Shown here piece after piece: positions 29,709-40,800 of a stretch of DNA of 64,000 bases; the stretch's first letter is position 1, and each line of letters starts with the position of its first letter. The stretch comes from Tremella fuciformis (taxonomy: Eukaryota; Basidiomycota; Tremellomycetes; Tremellales; Tremellaceae). Below the pieces are notes generated by a model. The model was not told the origin of the DNA, did not search any database, and saw only the letters and a program-made list of their open reading frames with translations. The translations under genes were made by a program, and so were the position numbers. The stretch is taken from NCBI GenBank assembly GCA_032768795.1, contig CP136493.1:248001-312000 (forward strand), written 5' to 3'.

Positions 29709-29776
29709 GGCCACCCATGCTCGGATCCCAGCTATATAGGCGTCGGTTGTCAGGTGTCACGCGCCTATTCGTGACA
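29643..29776 (-). repeat. TRIM 5' LTR
   Basis: This 134-bp copy carries the TATATAG (about 29735), the predicted RNA start region (29708) and the A-box-like motif (29674-29684). Confidence 0.9.
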
Positions 29777-30786
29777 CCAGAGGAGTGTTGAACTCCCTGC
29801 CATAATGGTAGGGGGACATGCTGACTTCCCACTTGTCCACATCCAGGGAAGAGCTGCTTACTGTGGTCATCACCAGAGGCAGCAGATCAGGGGTGAGTAA
29901 GCGCAAGGGCCAGCAGTGTTTCCAGAAGGGAGGTGGCCAGTGAGACTGCTGACTGCTCTGGGTATGTCAGCGTCAGCAATTGCTGACCATAAGCCTGCTT
30001 ACTTTTGGCTGGGCTGGAGGAGCCTCTGAGTCCTGAGCTTGCTGACCATCAGGCTGATGTCAGCAGTCATCATTGCTGACACTGGTCATGCTTACTGGGG
30101 GAGCACTCAGGCTGGCCATTCTGGGTGATGACAGGGCCACTGTAGGTACAGGTGACACAGAGGGTGACAAGGCTTGAAGCCTCTTGGATCTTCTTCCAGT
30201 CTGACTGTCAGCAAGTCTGTCAGCATCATCAATGCACTCACAGCCCTGGGAGTGTCTGAGTCATCTGACTCTTCTTCAGATTGCACATAGTCATCTTGAC
30301 TAGCCTCACTGCCAGACTCAGACTGTCATCAGCCCCACATCAAACCTGTTAGACTCACTGTGACTGGGGATGGAGACCTCTGCACTGTCAATATGGGTGA
30401 CACTGATGGTTCCAGGCCTTGAAGTCTCTTGGAGATTCTGACTCTAGGCTGGATGTCAGTACTGTCAGCCTGGGTGTGCTCACCTGAGGTGTATGCCAGA
30501 GTGGAGACAGAGAGGGGGAGTGGCCCCTCAGCCTCCTTGACTGTCTGAGTGGGGCCATGATGAGAGTGATGAGGCAGTGTCAACATGCTTGACAGCCCTG
30601 ACAAGTCCCTAGGGTCAGAGGTCAGCAGACTCAACCAGTGTAAGCAGTCAGCAGTCAGCTGGGGCAAGCAGCAGAGTAAGCATGAGAAGGGGCATAAGCA
30701 GAAGCATCAGTCATCAGAGTAAGCAGGAGGGTAATCACCAGCATCTGTCAGCGTCAGCAATACGTCAGCAGAGGGTCATCAACTTG

Positions 30787-30906
30787 TCATCAATCTGTCA
30801 TCGATCTGTCATGCAGCGGTCAGCAATCTGTCAGCAATCTGTCAGCAATCTGTCAGCAATCTGTCAGCAATTGTCAGCAATCTGTCAGCAATCTGTCAGC
30901 AATAGG
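30787..30906. repeat. 12-bp minisatellite (CAGCAATCTGT)
   Basis: Around eight near-perfect tandem copies of GTCAGCAATCT-type units are preceded by more degenerate GTCATC-type versions. It lies upstream of gene copy B. Confidence 0.85.
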
Positions 30907-31497
30907 TCAGCAAAGCCAGCTTTTTTTTCTCTAAGTTGCTTATTGCGCACCAGCTTTTCAAAAATGCGCACCTTGAGAATGATGACCTCAAAGGCCACTT
31001 TTTGACCACTCTTTCCCAATTATCTCATGAACCGTTGCAGCTACAGCTCCACAAAAAATTCCTTATGATCAGGAGACTAGCAGCTACGTAACGGTACCAC
31101 CCATAGCCCTGGGGGTGCAGCGGATCAAAACCCCCCAGTCCCCAAACCCCCCTATAACCGTTGGGAGGATGCGCGAGAGCGGGCCATAGGGATACGCCAA
31201 AAGTCAAGAAAAGTAGAAGTACGAACGAACAACGAGAGGGCGCAGTCGCGCCCTTATGTATCCTGCGGGCGTCTATCGGCAAAACAGTGTTACGAGTAAA
31301 AACGAGTATGAGGCAGTCGCAAGAACGAGCGGTTGCTAGGCAACTAGGGTGACAACTCGCAGATGCTCGACATGCACAAAGTTGTTGCTAGGCAACGGGA
31401 CGATAAGCGACAACCGATAGGCGGTATCAGGAACAAATAAAAATCAGTCGCGACTGATCTTATCATGAAGGGACTCATGATGTAAAGGAGGGAGGAG
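30907..31497. other. Intergenic region between copy B and solo LTR
   Basis: No gene was recognised. It holds two perfect X-box-like sites (see 31332-31396). Confidence 0.5.
31332..31396. promoter_or_regulatory. Pair of X-box (RFX-type) sites
   Basis: The 13-mer GTTGCTAGGCAAC occurs at 31332-31344 and again at 31384-31396, 52 bp apart (about five helical turns). It fits the RFX-family X-box, bound in fungi by Crt1/Rfx1-type regulators. The pair lies upstream of the minus-strand copy B and could regulate it. This is inference. Confidence 0.5.
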
Positions 31498-32270
31498 TGT
31501 CAGGAAACCGACACGGCATCCTGACCACGAGACTACCACGAGGAAATTTCCGACGGAAACATCCAAAGGAGCCTACAAACCGAAGAACGTGAGTACGGTA
31601 GAACCGTCACTATTAGTCACGAATAACTACGACTTGCTCTTGAAAAGCGCTGGAACAACCTGGAGAACTATAGAAGGATACGTCTCAGTCTTCCATCGGC
31701 CGAGTTGAGATAGGAACGCACGCAAGGACAAGAGTCAGGTCCACGATAACGGAGGATAGAGTTACCTCACAGTCAGGGCCACGGGACGGAGACCGAGGAC
31801 AATAAGGACGACGACGGGCACGCAAAGAGATTAGATGCAAGCCAGCGCGGAGAGAAGACGATAGAAGAGAAGAGAGACGACGAGAGAATACTAGAGAGTA
31901 TTGGGAACGAGTAGAAACGACTAGGAGAACGATGGAACGATCCACGAAGGATGATGCTAGAAGGATCAGAGGGAGAGCGGGCGAGAGTCAGCAGATACTT
32001 AAGAAGGAAGATCGCAGAGGAAGTTCCTCAGCGATCTAGTTAACTAGTCCTCTAGATAGAACGTCTACTTAGAGAATCGACCGTACCAGTGACGAGAGAT
32101 AGATAAGTGAAGTGAGTCTTGATCGCTCCTCACCCAGCTTGGTTCCACTCTACTCTTGTTCGTTACTATCTGCTACGAATAGTCGTTGATAGTTAGCAGC
32201 TTGAAGCGATAGATTGATTTAGGTGAGCTTTAGTTGGATCTAAAACAGGTCACCGGGTACAGGTCTGACA
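31498..32270 (+). repeat. Solo LTR family 1, full length
   Basis: The 773-bp copy runs from TGTCAGGAAACC to GGTCTGACA and is the reference for the disrupted gypsy 1 LTR. Positions 32030-32042 (AGCGATCTAGTTA) are complementary to the gypsy 1 primer-binding region, with an ATACTTAAG TATA-like element about 35 bp upstream. Flanks (AGGAG, GCTTG) do not form a target duplication. Confidence 0.85.
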
Positions 32271-32656
32271 GCTTGACAGCCAGAGAAGGCGTCACGCACC
32301 TCGGCTGCCGCTGTGGTTGCAGTATGCCGCCCCAACTCATCGCTCACGCCTTGCAGACCGATGTCGACGACGCTTTCAACTTCCGACATGCTTCCCAGCT
32401 CATCCGGTCGTGCTCTCTGGCGCGCTCGTATGGCCATCATCCGATGAGTGTCTTGACGGACGGACAGTGGGATGGGCGCCCGAGGCGAAAAGACGTCGTC
32501 GACACCAAAGGGCGAGTCCAGTCGCGAGTCGTTGCGGTCGACGTGGGACTTGTCAAGGGCAAGCCGAGTAGACGGTAGTGTGTCATCATGACCTGAGCGT
32601 TTCCGATACATGTCTGGCGGGCAATAATCATCGCAATACTTGTGCAAGTACGACAC
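32271..32656 (-). CDS. Possible gene fragment cut by solo LTR
   Basis: A minus-strand frame starts at 32656 (MSYLHKYCDDYC) and runs into the LTR at 32270. It is divergent to the kinase-like gene with a spacing of about 195 bp. No domain was recognised and the frame may be spurious. Confidence 0.25.
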
Positions 32657-32850
32657 AAATACGCGTGTTGCGGATGCCGGACGAGCCTATTTGATGCAGA
32701 ACAAGTCCACAAGCCTAATCTAAACAACCATGCCCGTTTCTTCATCATCTTCATCTTGATCATCATCAGGGGGCTCTTGCGACCGCGGGCTCCAGCTTGA
32801 CACTTGACGTATGCACCCGAGGGGCCAACATATCGTCCGACGCGCCATCC

Positions 32851-35800
32851 ATGTCGAGCTCTACATTGCGCCCTCCCGCCCCCGAGCCCACCCCCCAACC
32901 CCCCTCGCTGTTTGACAAAGACACCCAACCCCCCTTTTTCAGATATTACCAACGCACCACTCTGCCGCTCCGATATGTGCATGTCAACAGTCTCAGAGAT
33001 TGTCTCGATAGGCATGTGATGCCCCCTCTGGATCCTCACAAACGATCCATCAGTATCAACGTGGCCGGTGTGACTCGGGACGACAAGGCCGGGGAAGCTT
33101 TGATGGGACGTCAAGCGGGGATTGACGAGAATGAGGAGGATCTCACGACCGAGCCTTCTGCCACGACGAACGTGGAGAGTCAAGTATGTCCCCTTGTCTT
33201 GTGACGGGACGTGACGGGATTCGTGCTGATAGAGAAGGGTGCGTCGTTGATGACCGACGATCAGAGGACCCATTTGAAAGACGACGACGTCGACGGACGT
33301 TCGCTCGAGGTCTCGTCAAACACACCTTTCATCCTCCACTCCGATCTCCCGGGCAAACGAAAGTCTGGGGCAAGGTCCAGCATCGGAGACCAAGGGGAAG
33401 ACGCGATTCGGCCTGGCTCTTCGACCACCACCACCACCACCTCGCCTCCGACCAAAAAGTCGAAGTCTGGAACGAGTGGGACTCTACCCAGCACCAGCAC
33501 GGGTGCTTCATCGAGCGGCGACGTGCGACCATCACCCACCCGTCGACACTCGTCTCGGCAGCACTGGTCCCAGAGCAGCGCAAAGAGGCTGATCAAGGTG
33601 CACACCAGATCGTCTGCGTCAGGTGCCAACAGGCCCAAGACCCGGACGGCGACCGCTTGGTGGACGGGTGCGAGACAACAGGGCTGGAACGAGGTGACGT
33701 GAGTGCAGGAAAGGCTTTGTGCACCAGAGGAAGAAGGAAACGCTGAACCGTACGCAGCTTAAAGTTTGGCGCCAACTCGTTGAACGTCATGGCCTCCCAA
33801 CTCGACAGACGCTGCTTGAAGATAGGCGTCAACAGTACGGACGGGCAACGGGACGCCGAAAAGGCCTTTTTACGCTCTTGGAAAGAGTTGTTGCTCGATT
33901 GCGAGTCACAGAGGACCTTTTGGGATCCAGAGTACGAGGTCCAACTCGATCTACTGGCCAACTCGTCGTCTCGCGATGATGAGCACCGTAGACGCCGACT
34001 AGACGCGTCTCATCAGACGTACCACACACGTCCGGAACACAGTGTGGTATGGGAACCGACCAACTTTGACGAGATCCCCCTGCAGCGCGAGTACTTTGAC
34101 AACCTGCTGTCCTTTGTCAATCGCACGATGCGACAACACGCTCTCCAGCTTTGGAAAGCCGAAACAGCAGCCAATATCAGGGGGAATCGCTGGATGTTCG
34201 CCATAGGCGTAGGGACCGGCACCACGGACTTTGCCCTTCTGGCCCCTCCCCGATCCCGATCGTACCCCGCTTCGCTCACCGACAACAACAATGGCCCGGC
34301 ATACACGATGCTACAGCCCGTCATGGCTCCTTCTCCCTCGTCGTCGGGCGGTGTACCGATCACCCACGTCACCGGTGCCATGGTCGAGTTCAAGCCCTTC
34401 CTCACGCTGCGGGACCTGTTGGTGCTCGTCGGGCTGCTCCAGAGAGGAGAGCTGAGAATGGCCATCTGGGACGGAACGGGGACCCCGAAGATTGTGGGCG
34501 AGGACGGAAAAGAAGTGACCGCCATCTCTGCCGGACTCAGATGGTATCTCACTCAGGTAAGTCTCTCAACAGGGCCTCTGAACCCCCTCGAGAAGGAGGG
34601 GACAAAAGATGCTGATGCGGGTGCACCAGGTGTTCCAACAGTTCCACACGAACTATATCCGACACGCTGTCTTGTCTTCTTACGACGCCGCAATATACCT
34701 CGAGCTCACCGGCAAGGGGATCGTGGTGTCTCCCATCTTCCTTCGCGATCCCTCGTTCGAGCACATCCTCCACCTGGTCAATCTGCCAGAGCTGCGGACC
34801 GCCGTCGACAAGGATGCGTTCGATGACGGTCGAGCGGGCAGCCTCGAACGCAGTTGGCCCGTCATGGTCTCGAATTACTCCATGTTGGAGATCTTGGCCG
34901 CCCTTTCGTCGAACGATCCCGATACGGAGACCGGAGCTATCCGATGGATCTCCCAACCTGTCAAAGAGAGCCTTGACGACAAGGACAAGGACAAGGGAAC
35001 AGAGGACCGGGGTTTCGCGACCGGGAATCAGGGCGGCGGTCAGACCAATGCGCCGTCTGAGGCCGGGGGACAAGGTCAAGGTGGATCGTCGGCGGCCGAT
35101 CAAAAGGGGATGGTGTCTAGGCAGATGATGTCGTCGACACCAGATGATCCATTGGGACTGATGTCGAGGTCGAGATCGGTATCAGGATATGTCGGTACGA
35201 GTGGGGCGGGCGAGCCCGAGTATCCCCTCGGACAATTCCGGCCTCACATCGACTTGTCTCGACTCGATCCTCGCTCAGTGCCACAGGATCTCGTCGACCC
35301 ATTCAAGGCGGCGCTCTGCACGGACACTGGCCGGGTTCAGCAGGTCCCCGTCATCATCGATCAAGGGTGGAAACGAGCATTCCCGACCAGGAGGAACAAG
35401 GTCTCGACCGGTTCTGACCAGACTGCAGCTTCGACTGCAACTGCCTGGTCAGGGCAGACGACGCTCGTCGGTCCCGGCGTTGAATTCGACCTGACGGATA
35501 CCTCAGGGGACGTTCCTGGCCATGGCCAGATGGATGAAGAGAGCATGGCAAAGCCGATCGTACGCAACGCTTCGATGGAAACGGGGATGAAGCTCCAAGT
35601 CGGCGACGATGGCGATGATGAGGATGATCATGGTTATGATCATGGTACCCTGGACACTGCATCCGCCGCCGTGGCCACCTTTGCCGTCAAGAACATGACG
35701 CCGGAGGCGGCTCGTGTGGAAAACGTGACAAAGTCGCTTGTGTATCCAGCTGTCCTGGGCTCCGACCTGACCCAAAAACACCGTCCGCAGCAACAGCAGC

Positions 35801-36349
35801 AGCAGCAGCCCGGACAAGTGTCGGCTCCTGCCGTTGGCATGGGACCAAAGCCGTACATGGTCATCCGTCCGACCATGTTCATCGAGCAAGGTCATCTCTT
35901 CACGACGTACCGTGCCAACGTCTACCTACCGGACATCCCGCGCCCGTTGTGGGTCGTCGTCAAGATGTGCGACCTGGACCGATTCCCACTGGTCCCGTCT
36001 ACCGTTAATCGCTCGGAACGCAAGTCCTCTGACGATGCGCAAAGCCACAATTACGAGTATACGCGGCAACAAGCCCGCCAGCACGTAATGCACGAGGTCG
36101 AAATGCTCTCCGGACCCTTGCGAGCTGAGCAAGGTAAAAGCCTGCCTCGCCTGCACGGCTTGTGGACACTTAACCCCGCGGTGGATGGAGGACGTGGAGA
36201 GGGAGAGTTGCTGATGTCTATGCAAGAGGATTGCGGGGGATCATTGCAACCGTACGACGATCAAGGCTTGGACCCAAAATACCTGTGAGTAGTCAAGGGA
36301 ACGGCGTGGCTGGCTTCCTTCGTTCCCAACCCATGGCATCCAATCAATC

Positions 36350-36391
<42 letters not shown>

Positions 36392-36657
36392 CACACCACA
36401 GATCGTCGGCTTTGCAAGCCATTCAACCCATGCACGACCTGGGCATTATCCACGGAGACATTCACCCGCGACATCTCCTCTTGCATCCGGAACAGACCGA
36501 CAGGGTCGTCTGGTGCGACCTGGAAGGTGCGGAAAGTCTTTCCCAGTCAAAGGGGTACAGTCCAGCACAGGCGGCAGAGATGATACAGGAGGAGAAGAGG
36601 AGGATCGAGGAGATGTTTGTCCAAACGTCAGACGAGAGCGAGGTGTCTTCGTCATGA
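32851..36657 (+). CDS. Large protein with C-terminal kinase-like domain
   Basis: I infer five exons: 32851-33183, 33235-33698, 33758-34556, 34630-36284 and 36402-36657. The sum is 3507 bp, a whole number of codons (1168 residues), and all introns have GT..AG borders. The N-terminus is low complexity. Exon 3 and the start of exon 4 encode a globular region of unknown type (WMFAIGVGTGTTDFALL, HTNYIRHAVLSSYDAAI). The C-terminus resembles fungus-specific kinase-like (FunK1-type) domains: VVVK as candidate ATP lysine, a Glu in HEVEML, HGDIHPRHLL as catalytic loop and CDLEGAE in the DFG position. The likely role is phosphotransfer to an unknown substrate. ATG 32851 is the first in-frame methionine. 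Confidence 0.7.
36353..36390. repeat. (GA)n microsatellite in intron 4
   Basis: About 18 GA dinucleotides lie shortly before the 3' splice site of the kinase-like gene's last intron. Length changes could affect splicing of the exon that encodes the catalytic loop. Confidence 0.85.
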
Positions 36658-37427
36658 TTATCGACTCAATCATACGACTCGGCAACCAACAGAGTAGGCT
36701 ATAGAAGTGACGCACACGAGGACGAGAACGAGCGAATATAGCATGTATATATATGTACTAGCGTCTGTACCCGTGAAATTTTGCGCTGCCGTTGCAGATA
36801 CAGTACGAGACGGAACATGGTGATGGGATCCGAATGCATCTGACGGGTGTCCAGTGTTGCAACGGCCTACAATGTTGTCGGTCGTCCATCTTCAAGTTGG
36901 ACTTTGGCCTGGTCGCTCTGTCACAGGACCTCCTCCCCCTGTGGGGTAACCAAATCCACATCGTCTCCCTCGTCGTGTTTGTATGCATCCATTGCCTTTG
37001 TCTTCGGCGGCTGGCGGCCTTGGGGTTACATCGATCAAGCGTGTCGGACGAGAGCTCTTGGTCTTCCTGTTAGAGGAGGGTCGAGAGTCTCGCCGTTGTT
37101 GCGGAAGACAATTAAGTACGACGGTTCGACATGCTAACCATTAGCTGCCGCCCAATCCGTCGAGCCGAACGGTACATCAAGCAGACAGAATGGGTTTGAG
37201 AGCCCACAGTGACGGACGCCTGGACGGATGATCAGCTTATAGGGGGGTCTGTGTCATGACCGCATCTCAGACCCAAGTCACCGCTTTTCCCGCCGCTCGC
37301 CTACAAAAGTCACAACTTCTTCCACCAATCACCGACAAAACACGCCACTTATTCCATCAATCCAAACGGGGTTCCGACCTTGAGTACTGCACAGCGAAGT
37401 ATAGCACACTTGCAATGAATTGGAATG
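36658..37427. other. 3' flank of the kinase-like gene
   Basis: No gene was recognised. A TATATATATG run lies at about 36745. Confidence 0.4.
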
Positions 37428-37876
37428 TGTCACGGCGTCCGCCTTCTCTGTCCTGAGCCCAACGGGTACACACGCCAAACGGTCGGCCAGGGGCTCGTTG
37501 AACTGGGCAAGATGGGCGAGGAGCTCGGCGAGGGACTCTCTGAGCTTGAGTAGATGGAAGAGATGGACGGGTTGAGTGAGAGATGCGGCGAGGGACTCGC
37601 TGATCTTGGCAAGCGAGAGCGAGTTGAGAGAGCAAGGTGGGGAACTCAGAGAGAGGCTCGGTGTCGCTGGCAAGCCAAGCGACGGGACGGAGCGGGCGGA
37701 CTACGTGTCTGAACAGACCAACAATTGGGAGAAGACTAAGGAACGTATCGCGCGCCCAATCTCCTAAGTACCCGTCGTCCCTCAGTGAGCTCGGCGAGTG
37801 ATGCGTTGAATGAACGAGTCCGAGCTCCGTCTCTCCCAAGTGGCTTCCATGTGCTTCCACTACGTCCGTCGTGACA
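37428..37876 (-). repeat. Solo LTR family 2, minus orientation
   Basis: It runs from TGTCACGGCGTCC to GTCGTGACA. Flanks GAATG and GATTG form a target duplication with one mismatch. It is diverged from the other family-2 copies and slightly shorter. Confidence 0.8.
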
Positions 37877-40800
37877 GATTGGAGACGGGATGCGGGGGCA
37901 AGCCGAAGATGGTCACCTGACGGCACTGGAGACGGCTCGCATAGCAACGTGAAGGCGGCGGCAAGCGTGGCTTCGACCAGCGCCCGCAATCCGCAGTGTA
38001 CTCGGAGCACAGCGAACCGTGTTGAAGCCCTGCCTTGGGCGTTGGAAAGCAGGCGACGACAAGACGACGACAGACAATGACAATGACGACAACAACGACG
38101 ACGATCTGAGGTCCCTGTGACAGCTTGGTGGATGCCTCAAAGCTTCAGCAAAGACAGCTGATCAATCTGCAAATTGTTCCGAATGTTGCTGCTTGTGCGA
38201 CAGAGTGAGCCATTCGATGGCAGACAGGTACGGGAAGGGCGAAGACCGGACAACGTGCGCGCGATGTGTCTGGCAGTACCTAGATGTCGTGCGGCACTCT
38301 TCTCGATCCACATCTCCCGCTGGCAAATTCTCTGCGCATCCGTCCGGTCATGAAAGGGCAAACATTGGAGGGGTACAAGAGAGAGGGGAGTGAGAGGGTC
38401 GACAGAGAAGAAGGACAGACCCACAGTCCCAAATCCTATCAAGATCATCGACCTCCGGGAGACAGCTTCTCTGGCTTGATGGATCGTTGGACGGCGGCGC
38501 GAAGCACTGGTCTGGTCCGAAGGAGCGGCCCGGAATGGGATTCATCCAGCTACTGAAGAAGGTGTGTACGTAGTCTCGAGCGGTTGCGGTTCAGCCATGA
38601 CATGGCTTTGAGTCCCATTCGCAAACAAGGGCGGAAGAAAGGAGAGGCTTCGAGGTGTGAGAGATGCGGGAGGGCGCAGATTGGCAGACGTGAGCCTTTG
38701 ATATGAGCTTCGCAGTGCAGAATGATTGACACGATTTGCAGGACACTCGCCGTGTGCTCATCTGCGAGTCACATCTCTGGGCAATCGCAACAGGATGGCG
38801 TTCCGGACTGGTAAGAGAGCGATCCTTCTTTCCGGACAGAGGTTGGTACAAGCGAGGGTATGAAGCGGTGTCTCCGACAGTTCTGACATTGCGGCTGATG
38901 TCAGTGGTGCCGTTTGTCCGTCGATAGAGCTCACTGTCGTTGGCACAGCTTCAGAGTCTGTCACAATGCCCGATCTCGTATCCGCGTCCATCGCGTCCAC
39001 CACCCAATCCACCTGATGTCCGCGGGATGGCGAGAGCTCGCACAATGTGTGATGCGTTGCGGCTCTTGAGAGGCGCACAGGAGGTGATTGGCAACTTGCT
39101 CACAATAACGTTCTTCCACTTTAGACCGCCAACACCGCAAATCACAGGCCAACGACATTGAGCACCCAAAATGCCACTTTGACTACCTAGAGGGTATGTG
39201 TATTCATCCTGTTGAGTAGCGTCCTGAGGCGTGATCCGTCTATGCACGGATGCAAACGGATTGGATGCTTATTGTGTACATGAGGCTACTTTATGCGGGA
39301 TAAAAATAGCTGCAGGATGCTGGTGGAGAAGCAACCGAGCAGAAACGCAGACCCAAGCGTAACCCCAGACCGACTGGAAGGAGCAGGTCAATTACGTCCT
39401 GTAACCAGGTCAGAGGACCAACGTGAGTCTTTGATTTGCTGGTGCATGGCCTGTCGCACAGCACAGCCATCACACGATGCTGTGGTCGACATGCATGCCC
39501 ATTTCACCGTGCGCTGAAATGTTGCCGCACTCTTGGTGTGTCAGCGAGGTGTAGGTCGGACCAACGCCCCATTCATTGTTCCCATACAGAGGTTTATAAA
39601 GTAGCTCGTTGTACCAGAAATCCAGTATCATGGTTGCGTAACCAAGGAGATCGAGCAGAACCTCCTTGGTGTTCGATGATAAATTTCGCCCTGGGTGTGG
39701 GATCGATACTGTGCATATGACTTCTTGGCCTTTCACAGTCTCGTCTACCCAGTCCCAGGAACTCATCTTCCACAGTCTGTGGGCATGAATGAGCGACCCC
39801 GAAGTCTGCCGGGGAGATCGCATACGCCATTCTCCACCGTCTTCTTGAGGCATGTGAAATCTACATACACCGCCACGGACAGTCGTGGATCTTTCCGATG
39901 GGGGACCATACGCCTCACTAGGCCAGTCTCCTTTACCAGAGAACAGGGGAGGCTCTCGACTGGCATCCCGAGCCATGCCAGACCTGTCAAAGCTCGACCA
40001 ATCTCGAAATGCATTCGGCTCGGGAGGGCTAGAAGATGACCAACAAGTACCTCGAGTGAAGGCTGGTTCTATGTAACATGATGCATTGACCAAAGCAGAG
40101 TCAAATCTCAATTGCATCGCAATTGATCGCAAGTTGGTCCTGACAGATGATTTCCGAAGGCTATTCACCGTCTCATCTGACGATATATATACAAGGCAGG
40201 GTTTCCCGGCGTGTGCAGATAGCTTGCGGTAGAGGTGGACGGTGGGTGCGGGTGGCAGGCCACAAGAAAGGATGATGGATCGAGTAGCGTACCCCTGATC
40301 CCGAGTTCATCACTGTCCTATGAGGCGCTCAGACTTCTTGCGAGGGTGCGAGACCGCCTTGTTTACCCCTCGGTCCACTTTCTTGCTTCCAGCAAGCAGG
40401 AGGGAGTCGCTCACTAGGACAACCATGATCTGTTCCATGATCAAGCTGCTACCATTCGCGTCCTTGTCCATGGGACGACCTTCTCCTCCACTGACAGAGG
40501 CTCAATCCCCGCCTCTGTCCAAGGCTGACAATCCCTTCGGTTTCCATCGGTCCATCTAGGCTCTCTGCCCTATGCGAGGCAAAAGGGACGCAAGCATACC
40601 CGATGGTGAAAGATCGCGGCGGCAAGAAGAGCCGTCACTTTGTCTTTGTTTGCACGCGGTGTACTGTCTACTGGATTGCGTAACGTCGCAGTGCTTGCAG
40701 CGGCGTGACCCTGATTGGATTCTCCATTTCGACGACCAGCATGCGTCTCGAGACATTAGACTCTTGGCAATTCGATCGGTTCCCCGGTGATTCAGTGGTA

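Larger units (their letters stand above)
29259..29776 (-). mobile_element. Complete TRIM (miniature LTR retrotransposon)
   Basis: Two 134-bp direct repeats (29259-29392 and 29643-29776), differing at one CpG-type base, bound a 250-bp non-coding interior. The whole is flanked by the perfect duplication CCAGA (29254-29258, 29777-29781). LTR ends are TGTCAC..GTGACA. Read on the minus strand, the 5' LTR has a TATATAG, a 14-nt stretch complementary to the sequence just after the LTR, and an A-box-like TGGTTCAATGG. A B-box-like GGTTCGAGCCC lies just inside the interior. It has no coding capacity and depends on another element for replication. It splits gene copy B. Confidence 0.9.
28484..30667 (-). 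pseudogene. Unknown subtelomeric protein family, copy B
   Basis: The frame 29258-28484 continues, after removal of the TRIM (29259-29776), into 29782-29870. Together they read LDVDKWEVSMSPYHYG, LLLAECNHQIWVEP, VSVFVHCLTAV, IKSYGQKLPL, WDIGMTYKSPWIFLFLP, YGSVW, VKIYPRLVHVIKSYNSRIQG and IEVTVQAS. Each matches copy A in order. Upstream (to about 30667) the frames are broken and contain repeated Ser/Pro-rich segments with SKRLQ motifs, perhaps a spliced N-terminal region. The 3' end is lost near the gypsy 3 LTR. Function is unknown. The conserved VHVIKS and WDIG segments suggest a folded domain. Confidence 0.55.

Noticed and set aside
29259..29776. Intact tRNA gene
   Set aside because: A-box-like and B-box-like motifs exist, but no cloverleaf with a matching acceptor stem could be drawn and the two halves straddle the LTR border.
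32437..33273. 278-residue minus-strand frame
   Set aside because: It lies antisense to the first two exons of the kinase-like gene, whose splicing gives an exact frame.
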